Shown: in pieces, positions 36,933 through 48,800 of the stretch
Layout of the letters: each line of letters starts with the position of its first letter
Position numbering within the stretch: position 1 is the stretch's first letter
Assembly (NCBI GenBank): GCA_016858145.1
Contig: JAEHOE010000110.1
Span: 372,001-436,000, forward strand
Origin: Edaphochlamys debaryana
Lineage: Eukaryota; Chlorophyta; Chlorophyceae; Chlamydomonadales
Reading direction: 5' to 3'
DNA: 64,000 nucleotides
Translations under genes and position numbers: made by a program
Notes under the pieces: generated by a model
Databases searched by the model: none
Told to the model about the DNA's origin: nothing
The model's input: the letters and a program-made list of their open reading frames with translations, nothing else

Positions 36933-39900
36933 CGGAAGCCGGGACTGAGCAGCCGCAGCCACGAGCTCCGGCGCATGCGCGGGAGCAGGGAGGTGGACGG
37001 CCGGCACAGGTGCAGGTGCAGGGAGGACGAGAGCAGGCGCAGGCGGAGGCGGAGGCAGTGCAGCAGCCGGAGGCCCCAGGCGCCGGCACGCCGGTTGCCG
37101 AGGGCGCCCCAACGGCGGGTCCGGTGCCGTCCCAGGTGGAGGCTCTGCCACCCCCGGCCGCCGCCGGAACCGGAACCCCGCCTGCGGGTGCCGAGAGCAC
37201 CGCCGGCGGCGCAGGCGTACCGGTACAGTCACAGGTGGATGCGCTGCCGCCTTCCGCCGTCTCTGGCTCGCCTCCCGCTTCCCCTGCGGCGGCGGCGGAA
37301 GAGGCTAGCGGCGGCGGCAGCGGCAGCGGCGGCGGCACCCGTCGCTCCTCCGGCCGCACCCTGGTCGGCGCGTCGCGCGCCGTCGCCGCCGCGCCGTTCC
37401 GCGCCGCCGCCGCCGTCGTGCGGCTGGCGTTCCAGCTGGCGGTCGGCGCCGTACGTACGGCGCTGGCGCTGGTGGGCGGCGTGATCCGCACCGCGTGGGC
37501 TGCCGTACGGGGCACGGTGTGGGCCGTATTTGCCGTACCACGTGCCATCCTTGGCGCCCTCTTTCGTGCCATCGGCGCCACCCTCCGGGCCCTGGGCAGG
37601 GCCGCCGGCTGGGCCGTACTGCCCCATAATGAGGTCTCCGCCGCCGACGCCATGACTACGCCGGTGGCCTCCGTCGGCGGCGGCGCGCCGCCGGCAGGCG
37701 CCGCCGTCACCGGCGTCGGCTCCGCCCTGGCCGCCGCCGCCGGCCCGACGCCGACGCTGCCGGCGGCCGTGGCGGCGGCGGGCAACCCGGTCGCCGCCGC
37801 TGGCGGCGGCGGCTTTGCGCCCGGGCTCGGCGCCGTCGGTTCGCCATACGGCACTGCGATGCCGTATGGCGGTGCGATGCCGTACGGCGGCGGGATGGGC
37901 ATGGCCAACCCGATTGCGGCGGCGGCGGCCGCCTCCGCCGCCGCGGCGATGCCGACGGGGATGTACGGCGGCGGCGGCATGTTCCCGCCCATCCCGCCGG
38001 TCGGCGGCGCGCCCATTGGCGTCTCGCCTCCCGTCGCACCGCAGTACGGCAGTGGTTACGGCACTGGCGGGTACGGCGCTGGCGGGTACGGCACGGGCGG
38101 GTGCGGCACGGGCGGGGGGTACGGCGGTAACGGCGGCTCGTACGGCAGCCCCGTGACGCCGCTGCAGGTGGAGGTGCCGGATGCGCTGACGGCGGCAGCT
38201 CCTGACGGCAGCGGCGAGCCAGGTGGGAGGGGCACGCCGGGGGGGCGGGCGTTCTGGCACAGGGGCCGGCAACACGTGGGATGTGCCTCCGCTTGAGCCA
38301 TGGGTCTTGGGCCCCAACGGTACGGTAGTGCGGTAGCGTGGCGTCCCTTCTCCCCTAGAGCACGGGCTGCATTGTCACAGGGGCCCCCTTCCCGATTGAC
38401 GGCTCTGCCACCGTGCCAGAAAGCAAGGAGGGGGTGCGACGGGCGACCCTGTGGGTCTAGACGCTGAACGCCCAGTGCCAGGGCCACGCCACTTCCCACG
38501 GCTCGCCTGCCCCTCATCTCTCCTGACCGGTGCTTCACCCGCGTACATGCACCAGCGCTCCTGCCCCTATTTGCGGGGACCGTTTCATGCCTTGAAGCTC
38601 CAATGACGCATCCCTGCTGAACCCATCCCACCTACCCCTCAACCCCAGGCGTCATCGCCACGGCCCCGGAAGCGCTCCCTTACCTCTAGCCATGGCTGCA
38701 CAGCACGGGCACCCCTGCCTGTGAACCCTCCTCTCCCCCTCCTCACCCCTTCCCCCTCCTCAATTCCCCCCATCCTCCCCCCCCAAAGGCGTCATCGCCA
38801 CGGCCCTGGAGGCCCTCACCTACGGGTGGGGCCAGGAGCACCACCCCGGGCTGGGGGGCGCGGGGCAGCTGGTGCGGGACCAGGTGCGGCGGGAGAGGGG
38901 GTGGGGGCAGGGGGTGGGGGGAGGGGGAGGGGGTGGGGGGTGGGCGTAGGAGTGGGGGCGGGATGCGGGACTTGTGCACGCCATGGCCTGCCATGGTACC
39001 GTAGTTGGCCGTTGCAGCTATTGTCGCCGGGTCTGGGATGGCCCCTCCTCTTGCTGAATGTCCCACCATACCTCTCCCTCCAGCCGGCCCCCACACACAC
39101 CCTGCACCTCATCCCCGCCCCCCCCTCCCCCCCCCTCTCAGGAGATCCTGGCCGACGGCTGGGGCGAGGAGGTGGCGGAGGCGGCCGAGGCGGCGGGGGC
39201 GGCGGCGCTGGGCGCCGGGGGCGTGGGGATGCCGGGGGCCGCCGGGGCCATGGGCACAGCCAGGTGGGTGGTGGGTGCGTGCCTCCCTCTCCGTCAGGCG
39301 GATCGTCATGCGCAGTGCACCTTTCCTCGCCACAGGCCCTAACCCCGAAGCCGTAACGGCGTGCTTGGTGCCCCCACGTCCTCCCCATTGGCGTTGGTTT
39401 GGCCGCCCCGTCAGGCGCTCTTACCTCCCTCCCTTTCCCCCTCTCACCCTCTCCCCCTGCCCCCCAGCCCCTACTACAACCCCGCCTACGGGGCCCTGGT
39501 CACCCCCGTCCTCACCAGCCCCAGCCTGGGGACCGTGCTGGGGGCGGCGGTGGGGGCGCTGGTGGGGGGCTCCTCGGGGCCGCTGGCGGGGCCGCTGGGG
39601 GCGGCGCTGGGCGCGGCGGTGGGGGCGGCGGCGGGGGGGCAGGTGACCGGGGACGTGAGCGTACGGCCCATGAAGGTGAGGCGTGGGGGGGAAAGAGGGG
39701 GAGAGAGCGGGGAGAGGGGGGGGCTTGTGTGTTTTGTGGCGGCGGCGGGGGGGCAGGTCACGGGGGACGTGAGCGTGCGGCCCATGAAGGTGAGGCGGGA
39801 TGGATGGGGGTGGGGGGAAGGGTGGGGGGGGGTCGGGTGGCTAGAGGGGCCTGTTTGGGGGCTTGGGAGGGATGGAAGCTAACAGTGCCAGGGCAGTGCA

Positions 39901-40623
39901 CGGAAGACTCGAGTGCTTGATCAGCAAACGGGGTGGGCCAGTGGAAGAGTGGATACCGCGAGGGGAAGAGTGCTGTGTACTTTTAATTGGAGCAAAGGGT
40001 TGGCCCCACATCTCCAGCGAACTCCCCCCGTGCCCTTCCCTCCCCGCCCCAGGTCTTCTCGGGCCCCGGAGGGGAGGACGTGTCGCTCGCCCCGCACCCC
40101 CAGGTGGGCTGGGGGCCTGGGGGGCACGCAAGGCCGCGCATGGGGAGGCGCTTGCTGGCCAGTCTCCCCCCTTCACGCACTGCCTTCACTGCAGCTCCTT
40201 CCAAGCTCCTCCTCTCCCGCTTTTGCCCTTGCCTCCCCTGTTCATCCCTCCGCCTTCCTCTCCCCTTTGCCTCTGTCCCTCGACCGAGTCGATCCCCCCT
40301 GGCCTTGCTCCCCTACCCTCCCCCCCGTCCACTCTCAGGTGGTGGTCGCCAACGACTCTCTCTCCCTCCTGGGGGCAGTGGTAGGGGCCATGGTGGGCGC
40401 CGTGTCGGGCCTGGGGCCACGTGCCGTACTGGCGGGCGCGGGGGCGGGCGCGGGCCTGGCGGCGGCCATGACGCTCACGGGCAGGCGGTACTCTTACGTA
40501 AGCCGGTACGGCGCACGTGCGGCCGGTGACGCCCGCCGCGCCGCCAGGATGTTCGGTTGGCTGGGTGGCGGCGCCGCCGGCGGCGGCGCGTGGGGCCTGC
40601 CTGGCAACTTCCGCTTCCGCTAA
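33617..40623 (+). CDS. Large low-complexity repeat protein, probably plastid-targeted, unknown function
   Basis: I do not recognise a family. Seven exons give 1737 aa in frame: 33617-33940, 34094-38222, 38789-38883, 39142-39263, 39468-39675, 40053-40103, 40339-40623. The first about 75 residues are Ala/Arg/Pro/Ser-rich with almost no acidic residues, as in chloroplast transit peptides. About 371-490 is an LEA-like alanine-rich helical stretch (repeats such as AGGAVTRAAHAATEAVGDA). About 486-770 holds four copies of a module, best seen as AAAAAPEVQPYAAHLG plus EAGGGVHSV. A Gln-rich part lies near 857-1104. An amphipathic or hydrophobic segment follows near 1204-1284 (AVRTALALVGGVIRTAWAA). Exons 5 and 7 encode glycine-zipper hydrophobic stretches (LGAALGAAVGAAAGG, LLGAVVGAMVGAVSG). 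Membrane or lipid-surface association is inferred, not shown. Intron 1 has a length divisible by three and no stop, so its retention would stay in frame. Confidence 0.72.
38644..38690 (+). repeat. Copy of repeat-protein exon 3 acceptor and start
   Basis: CCCCAG followed by GCGTCATCGCCACGGCCC repeats the true exon 3 start at 38789, 140 bp upstream. The copy runs into a stop after about a dozen residues (GVIATAPEALPYL), so it is a decoy acceptor within intron 2. Confidence 0.8.
39737..39800 (+). repeat. Copy of repeat-protein exon 5 end and donor
   Basis: The last about 50 bases of exon 5 plus donor (39624-39685, encoding GGQVTGDVSVRPMK) recur here about 113 bp downstream with the donor GTGAGGCG intact and only a few base changes. 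Confidence 0.85.
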
Positions 40624-42821
40624 TAAGGCGGAGGGGCGGAGGGGATCGGGAACGGGGGCGAGGCTTTGGAGGAGGAGAGGCCGAGGGGCGGAAGCGGAGG
40701 GCCGGGGGCGAGCCATCGTTTGCCGCTTCCGTTGTTGAGGCGGAAGGGGGCGAACGTGCGTTCGTATAGAGGCAAGACCCGGAGGCCTGCAGAGGAGTAC
40801 TACGGGTAGCGGTAGCGGGGGCGGAGGAGAGGTGCGTGGCGGCGGCCTAGGGGGCAGCGCCAGGCGTGGTCTACTACAAAAGCTGAAGGCCCAAGTCCAA
40901 GGTTGCACAGAAGACATGGTGGAAGTGCGGGGGTAGCGTGTGTTTAGCGTATGGGGGCTTGGCGGGGCTGGGTCTGAGGCAGCGGCGCATTGCTCGATTT
41001 GCTCTTTAGACAGGGTTGCGGTTGCGTTGGTGCTGTTGGGAGTTGCCGCTCACAAGAGACAAGGTGCTGCGGTACCGAAAGGACCAAGGCGCCAGGGGGG
41101 GGGCAGATCTTTCCGAAAATGACACCATGCCTCATCTGGATGGTGCTTGCGGAGGGGAGCCCGAATCCGATCTTAAAAATAAAAACGGAGGTTTGATTGC
41201 AAACTTATGGGGGGGCAAAGTTCTCGGTCGGTCGTCGGTCGGGGGGGCCCGGTGGGTTTCGTCAAAGGGGCCGCTTGGATTTTGTTCCAGCGGCCCAGGG
41301 CACTCTCCGGCATCGGAAAGCATGCCCTGGGCGTGTAGCAGGAATGGCCTTATGTTGGCGGGCCATTCAACCCCTTCCAGCAGTGCCCGCGGGTCGGGAC
41401 ATGTCGGCATGGCAACCCTTCGACGCACACGTCGCTACCCCAGGCCGTCACCCCGGTGCTCCCGAAGTCCTCCGCCACCCGCAAGCTTGCACCCCGCGCA
41501 TTATATGTCCAGCACGGGCATAGCATCGCCCCTCAGTCCTCAGCTGACGGTCAATGGACGGGTCGGAGTCCGTGGCATGGTAAATGGCTCCCGGCCAACT
41601 TGGGCAGCCGACCATATTGTGTGCGCCCAGCGATAGAGCACGCAGGAAGGAGCACATAGACACAGGGACGGCTTTGAATTGGAGTACAGGAAGGCCTTGT
41701 ACGACAGTATTGTACACTGTACGGGTCGGTCGGTCGTCGGTCGGGGGAGTCCAGGGGTTTGGGGGCATGGTGTCTGTGGGTTTCGTTCCTGTCCCCCCCC
41801 TGAAGGCGCCCTTGCGCCGCCTCAGTCCATGCAACGCCCACCTCAACTGCTCAACTCTTGTGCGTATCCGCCCAGACCAGCACCGTCAGCCCAGCATCAT
41901 CACCTTAGGCCCTACAACGCCCAGCCCAGCAGCATCAGATCTTGCTCCAGCAGCTTCACATCCTGCTCCAGCCCGCCTGCACTGCACTCCTTGCAACTCC
42001 TGGCCATTGACACAGCCGCGGTCGCCGGTCCCACGCTCCCTGCATCCACCCTCCACACAAGCCATGTTCACCCGCCTCATCCGCCGGTCCGAACCGTCCG
42101 CTCTCTCTCACTCGCTCCAAAGCCTCGCGTACTTCCACCCGAGTGATGACAACATTCTCATCCTGCGTGTGAATGCGATGCGCCTGCTCCGCAACCTGCA
42201 ACCCGCAACGCTGGGGTTGTGGCCCGCAGCAAAGCTACCAACACAGTACGGTACATACGGCCTACAGCATACATACACAACCCGACCTCGGCTCACGCGA
42301 GCAGCCCCAAACATACAACGACTTAGCCTCAAGGAAAGGGGCGACCCCCCAGAAGCAAGCCTGCATCTAAGCCACACCCTGGTCCGCCAGCCTCCAGCCA
42401 CGGCATTCCCTACAACCAGTCAGGCGTAGACAATAAAGCACACCTCAATCCCAGACCCCCACGGCAGACCTCCTGCGCGGCCTAGGCCGGCCAGACCCGG
42501 CCTGGAACCTTCAGGCAGACCAGGAGACACGTTTCGCAGCATGCACCCTTTCTGCCCAGTCCGCTGCACGATCGATTCCACTCGAGCGGCAAATCCATGC
42601 ACCCCTCCGTCCGGTGTCTGTGTCTGGTGTCCTGCACTCCAGCGCGCTGTCCTGTGTCTGGTCTCCCGTCCGTCCGGAATCCGGTGTTCAGCGCCAAGGT
42701 CACTCCGTTCCTGCCTGGCGTTAGCTAACTTAGAGCCCCGAGCGCTCCCCCGTCAGGGGCGACCGTTGTCCGGTCCGGTCCGGTCCGGTCAATCTCCGGG
42801 CTACTCGGTCCCCACCGGGCG
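40624..42821. other. Convergent intergenic region
   Basis: About 2.2 kb between two convergent genes, holding both 3' flanks. A GGTCGGTCGTCGGTCGG block followed by a GTGGGTTTCGT block occurs at 41226-41270 and again at 41722-41785; this is the only clear internal repeat. A plus-strand frame from 41584 to 42429 lacks domains, splice structure or a database-like motif and is not called. Near 42718-42760 there is a partial copy of the last amidase exon end. Confidence 0.5.
42718..42760 (-). repeat. Copy of amidase gene 3' coding end
   Basis: TTAGAGCCCCGAGCGCTCCC here repeats the true stop region at 42822-42846 (TTAGAGCCCCGATCGCTCCC), about 93 bp away, including the stop codon. Confidence 0.75.
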
Positions 42822-45800
42822 TTAGAGCCCCGATCGCTCCCCCGTCAGCGGGTTGAGCCGAGTGCCGGCAGCGCGGCGCCCTCCCGCCAGCCCCCCGGCC
42901 TCCGTCGCAGCGGGCGACGCGCTCCCCAGCACCGCCTGGGGGGGAGGCAGGGGGCAGAGGGGCGCGATTGCGTGACGGCCGAGGGAAGGTACAGGAGGTC
43001 AGTGTGGGAAGGGAGTGCAAACTAGTGAGTGAACGCACGGCCCTGGCCGGCAAACCGCGGTTCTCTTGCGGATTCTGGAGTAGGCCCTGCTTGACTGACA
43101 GCTTGATCTGTCCCTAGCCCTGCCCGGTCCCGCCCCCCCACCCCCACCCCCACCCCCACCCCACCCACACCCCACCCCCACCCACACCCCCACCCACACC
43201 CCCACCCCCACCCAGACCCTCACTCAGACCCAGTCCAAGCACGCAGCCCACTCCCCACGCAACTCGAGCACCGCTTCCCTGCCCGTGTGATCGACCCCAC
43301 AGCCCATGCAACAGCCCACACCAAGCAAGAGCGCGCAGTACCACGCTCACCCCCCCACCTCGAGCACCGCCGCCGCCCTCAGCCACACCCACATCCAGAC
43401 CCTCACCCTCACCCAGACCCAGCACGCAGCACAACAGCCCACACCAAGAGCGCAGCACGCAGCACACACCTCACCTCGAGCACCGCCGCCGCCCTCAGCA
43501 GCGTCGCCTCCGCCTGCGGCCGCCCCAGCAGCTGCAGGCCCGCGGGCAGCATCAGGGGGCCGCCGGGGCCCCCCGCCCCCGCCGCTGCGGCCGCGACCTT
43601 GCTTGCGTCCTCCTCCGCCGGAACCAGGCCCACTGGGGGAAGGGAAGATGAGGAAGAGGGGGAGGAGAGGGGGAAGGGGAGGGGGAAGGGGGAGGAGGGG
43701 TAAGTGGCGGGTTGCAGGGGCCCGCAACGGCGTGAGAAGGGCGCGTGCAGGAGGTGCGGGGCCCCCATCTTGGGGTGTGTGTTTCGTACCTGCTCAGCCT
43801 GCGCATGTGCGCTGCCGTGTGCCCCCCTGGCCCCTCTTGCCCGCCCCAGCCTGCCCATGCACGCGGGAAGCGCTGGAGAGCGTTTGCGTTCCCCGCTTGC
43901 GACACCCTACTGGAGCTGCTGGGTTGCTGCCCCGTCTGCTCTCCTTCCGTCCCTGCCCCTGCCCCCGTGGCCCCATCACACCACTGCTCAGAGCCATGAG
44001 CCTTGGACCCCACCCCCACTGCACCCTCGCCGCCACACGCGAACGCCCCGTCCCGCAACAACCCGGCTTTCAACGCGCACGTACTCCACGAGAGATCCCA
44101 TCCCATTTGAGCGCAATCCCTCAGCAAGAAGCGATGGCAGCATTGAGGGCCCCCGCTCCAACCCCCCCCCCAGCGTTTCCCCCCCCCACACACACACTCG
44201 CTCCCCGCGGCCTGTCTGCTCACGACACGCCGACCCTACGCATCCTAAACACACTCGCTTCCCGCCCCACCTGGCACGGAGATGGCTGGCAGTCCCAGCA
44301 TGTTCGCAGCGACCACGAACCGCATCACGCGGCTCACCTACGGAGGGGGGACGCACGGGAAAAAGGCACACACCGCAGTGACTGATCGAGCCTTGACAAG
44401 GCAGGCTAGCTGCTGCAAGTAAGGCCTGCGGGGTCTCCGCGTCGCGCGCGGTAGCACTCCTACGCCAACACCCCGTCAGCCGCCCCTTCAGCCGCCACTC
44501 CCCCGCCTCAGGTTGCCTCCCCCATGCTCCCCATAAGCCGCCCGTAACCCCCGTGACTCCCTCAGCCCCCTCCCCCATGTTTCCTGCCTGCTGCAAGTTG
44601 CTCTCGCCGCCGCTGAGGGCCGCCGGGTGGATGCGGGGCGCGGGGATGGGCGTGGTGGGGGTGGCGATCACGTGCACCTGCAGCCGGGGAAGCGTCATTT
44701 GGTTGCGGTTGGGGCGGTTAGGGAGATTGACGGCTGGAAGATGGTCCCCGCTCTCCCGCTTCTCCTCCTCTCCCCTCTCCTTCTTCATCCTTCCCTCTCC
44801 TTCTCGCCTCCCCCATACTCACGTCGCTCAGCACGCGGCGGAAGTGGACGTTGGCGCGGGCGCGGATGCGCTGGGCCTGCACGACGAAGCAAGGGCCAGC
44901 AGGAACATGGCATGGCGACAACAAGTGCGCCTGACTGCGAGGTTTTCGGAGCATGGGTCTGAGCGACGATGCGCTGGGCCTGAACCAACGGGGCCTAGAT
45001 AAACAGGGCCTAGATAAACAGGGCCTACATCAACAGGGGCTACATCAACAGCTACGGTAGATCAACAGGGCCTAGATAAACAGAGCCTGAACCAACAGGG
45101 CCTCGAACAACACGGGCCAACAGGAGACACGGGCAAGGACGGTAAGGGCGACAACAGGGGCAGTGGCCATTGCCTGGGGCCAGGACTGGCCTCGCGAAGC
45201 ACACACTCCCGCACGTTCCCCCGCCCTGTTACCCCCCCCCCCGTCCCCCCGCCCTCGCCTGCAGGTAGTCGGGCGCCCCCCAGAAACGGGCGGTGGCGAG
45301 GGCCAGGCGCACGTCCCGGTTGAAGGCGGAGCGCAGGGCGGGGCGGGACCAGCGCTCCTGGGGGGGAGGGGGTGCAGGGGAGCGCGTGTTCGGAGGGCTT
45401 CCGCACAAAAATCCTCCATCGCCCCGAAAACATTGCTCCGTATGCCCATTCCGCCGCCTTCCCTCTTGACCATGCCGAGCCCACACCCAGATCACCCCGC
45501 AAAACACACACGCACGGGCCCCCTCCGCCCCCTCAGCCCCCCCCTCCCACCCTGAAGTTGTGCAGCATCTCCGACACGATCGTGACCGTGTGCGCCACAC
45601 GCACCCCCCAAAACACACCCTCCCAGCCCCCTCCGCCCCCTCAGCCCCCCCTCCCACCCTGAAGTTGTGCAGCATCTCCGACACGATCGTGACCGTGTGC
45701 GCCACACGCACCCCCCAAAACACACCCTCCCAGCCCCCTCCGCCCCCTCAGCCCCCCCCTCCCACCCTGAAGTTGTGCAGCATCTCCGACACGATCGTGA

Positions 45801-48800
45801 CCGTGTGCGCCACACGCACCCCCCAAAACACACCCTCCCACCCTGAAGTTGTGCAGCATCTCCGACACGATCGTGACCGTGTGCGCCACCCTCAGCTGCT
45901 CCAGCTCCGGCACGCTCACGGCCACCAGGCAGGCGCCCGCAGCCTCGGCTGCGGCCAGGGCGCGGCGGCACACGGCGGTGACGGCGGGGGAGGCGTGGTC
46001 GAACCACTGGGGGCGGGGCGGGGAGGCGAGTAAGGGAGAGGTTGGGCAAAGGCAAGGAAATGTTACAGGGGCGAAATGGGGCAAGACTGGGTGAGGGAGG
46101 CGTGGTCGAACCACTGGGGGCGACAGGGAGGGGATTAGGAAGGACGACGGTGCAAGAGTGGGCAAGAGTGGGGCAAGAGTGGGGCAAGAGTGGGGTAAGA
46201 GTTGGGTAAGAGTGAGGGCAAGAGCGGGGGAAAGAGCGGATGGGGGAGGGAGCTTGGTCGAACCACTGACGGCGGGGCGGGGAAAGGTGGGGAATCTGGA
46301 GTGGGGCGGGAGTGGGTGAGGGAAGGGTCCCGGGCCACTCGGGGGAGGGGTGGTGGAAAGGCGCTGGTGCTGATGGAGGGAATGAGGAGAGGAGCAGGGG
46401 AGGAAGGGAGGAGCAAGGGGACGGTCAGGAAGGGCAAGGGGGGAAGTGGTGGCCGCACAGGACCGAGACGAGCGAATTGCCGTACAAAAACCGTACGAAT
46501 ACCATGCCGTACCTTGTCGTACACGCCGATGCGCAGGCCCTTGAGCGGCTGCGCCACCGCGGCCCCCGGCGCCGCCGCCTCGGGCCAGGGGCTGGGCAGC
46601 AGCGGCGGCGGCAGCGGGTCCTCGCCCTCCTCGAGATCGGGCTCAGGCCCGGGCCCGGCCTGGGCCCAGTCGGGCCCGACGGCCGGTACGGAGGGCCCGA
46701 ATTGGGCCATGATGCCGTACAGCAGCGCCACGTCCTGCGGCCGCGGCGGTTGAGAGGTGGGCGGCTAGCGGTCGTCGGTGTGAGGAGGGAGATGGAGGAG
46801 CACCTGTCCCCCAAAAAACACGGTGTCCATCTGGCGCCGTACTACAGTCTAATCCGCCGTACGCTCTTATCCGTACCTGCACGCAGCCCGCCATGGGTCC
46901 CATGGTGGCCACCGTACAGTCCACCTGGGCACGGAGGAGGTGGGGATATCGGAGTTAGAGATAGGGTGTGACGAAAGAGCTCGTTTAGAGAGAGCGGAAT
47001 CCTGCGGCTGCTCCCTCACAAAGCCCCTGGGAAACGACCAGACTAGCCAGACCGGCCCGCCCAGCCACGGCGGCCCCCGCTGGCCCGCTTACCTCGACCA
47101 CGCCGGAGCCTCCCACGCGGCCCGCGCTAGGCTTAAGGCCCACCTACACGCCCCGGGTAAGGGGCAAGGGTGAGGTGGAGGGTGAGGTGAACGGCCGGAA
47201 AGCGAGGCACCCCCGCCCCCACCCCCACGCTGCGCACTGGCCCGCTCATCCCGGCCATACTATGTTACTATGCACTCGCGCACCGAAGCCCATCCCCACC
47301 CCCCTTCCCATCTCCACCCACCCCCGATGCAGGGTCGGAAAGCGAGGCATCCCGACTTCCCCCCCCACCCACCACGCCGCAGAATGAGGCCGGAATGCGG
47401 ATGGAGCCGCCCCCGTCAGAGCCTGCGTGCCGCGCAAGCGGGGGGGATTCAGGCAACGCAAAATACGTGGATAAGCGGATCAACGTGCTGGGATGCCTGT
47501 GAATGGATTATAGTGGATAGTAAGATGACGGGGAGGCCGGCGTTCGAGTGCTGGCAGCCATTCCCCAATTGGCCAACCAACACTGCCTGAGCCCGAGCCA
47601 AGCAGGCATGCAGGCAACCATGTATGCCAGAAACGCTGCATCCCCGTTTACCCACCGATCGCAACGGGGCACAGCCCGGCCGCCAAAATCCAACTCCAGA
47701 TGCAAACCAAATCCAAATCCAAACCGGCTGCCCAGACAGACACGCACGTGGGTCCGCGCACGGTCGTCTTTTGCCCTCACCCACCGATCGCAATGGGGCA
47801 CAGCCCGGCGGCCAGGATCGCGCCAGTCCCGCTGGACGAGCCACCCGTGTAGTGGAGGGGCGCCCCGCCGGGGACGGCGCCGGCGGCTTCTGGAACCAAC
47901 GGGGCGTGTGGGTTGAGGGCGGTCGCCCCCGAGGCGGGGTTGAGGCCTGTGATGCCCAGCCCGATCTCGTGGAGCGCGGTCTTGCCCAGCAGTACGGCGC
48001 CCATTGCGCCCAGCGCGGCAACGTAGGGGGCCTCGGTGAGCACCGGGCGCCTGGGGTTCGGGTGGGGGTGCGGAAGGGAGTCAGGGGGAGGCGGGAGGAG
48101 GCGTAAGGAATGGTGGTAGCGGGTGGGGTAGGCCGAGGGTGCAAGGGTGATTTAAGGGGGTTACAAGAAAGCGTGCGGGGCATGGCGAGGGCATGGACGT
48201 ATCTGTGATAGGAACAGGTACAGGTACAGATACTGGAGGGCCCTGCCGAGTTGGGGTATGGAGGAGGGGTTACAAGGAAAAGCTGAGCAGGCCGAGGCCC
48301 GACCCACACCCCATCCACCCCCAACCCCCTTACTCTTGAGCCAGGAAGGTAGTGCCACCCGTGGTGATGTACGGCAGCGCATCTGCCACGTCCTTGATCG
48401 CGTACGGCACCCCTTCCAGCAGAGATCGGGGCTGCCCAGCCGCCAACCTGTCGTGGGGAGAATGCGAGGGGTGGGGCGCACCGAATACCGGAGGTGAGGG
48501 TCGGGAAATGTCTTGTGCGACGTCCACACTAGTCTGTCATCCGCGGTTGGCAGTTTTACGTAACCGCACCACAGAATGGCTGTGTGGAGATCTGGGCTGC
48601 CCACATCTGTGTGTCGCGAGCTTCGAAGGCCACATCAGAGAACCGCTACCCCCCCCTGCAACCCTCGAATCCTTCCGGGGCCCCAGCCCACCGTCGCGTG
48701 CTCTCCGCCGCCTGCCGCCGGACCTCCTCCGGCCGCCAACCGCTCGGTACGAACCAACCCAGGCCCGGCCGGGCCCCGGTGGGCCCGCCCGCCTCCACAA

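Noticed and set aside
33617..38296. A single 1559-codon open frame as the whole gene
   Set aside because: A good intron (33941-34093) lies inside it, and a donor at 38223 joins in phase to five further conserved-looking exons ending at 40623. The tail after 38222 reads as intron.
41584..42429. Plus-strand 281-codon open frame between the two convergent genes
   Set aside because: No domain, no conserved motif, no splice structure; long chance frames are common at this GC content.
43287..44385. Long plus-strand frames opposite the amidase 3' exons
   Set aside because: Antisense shadows of the amidase gene, whose frame is conserved on the minus strand.
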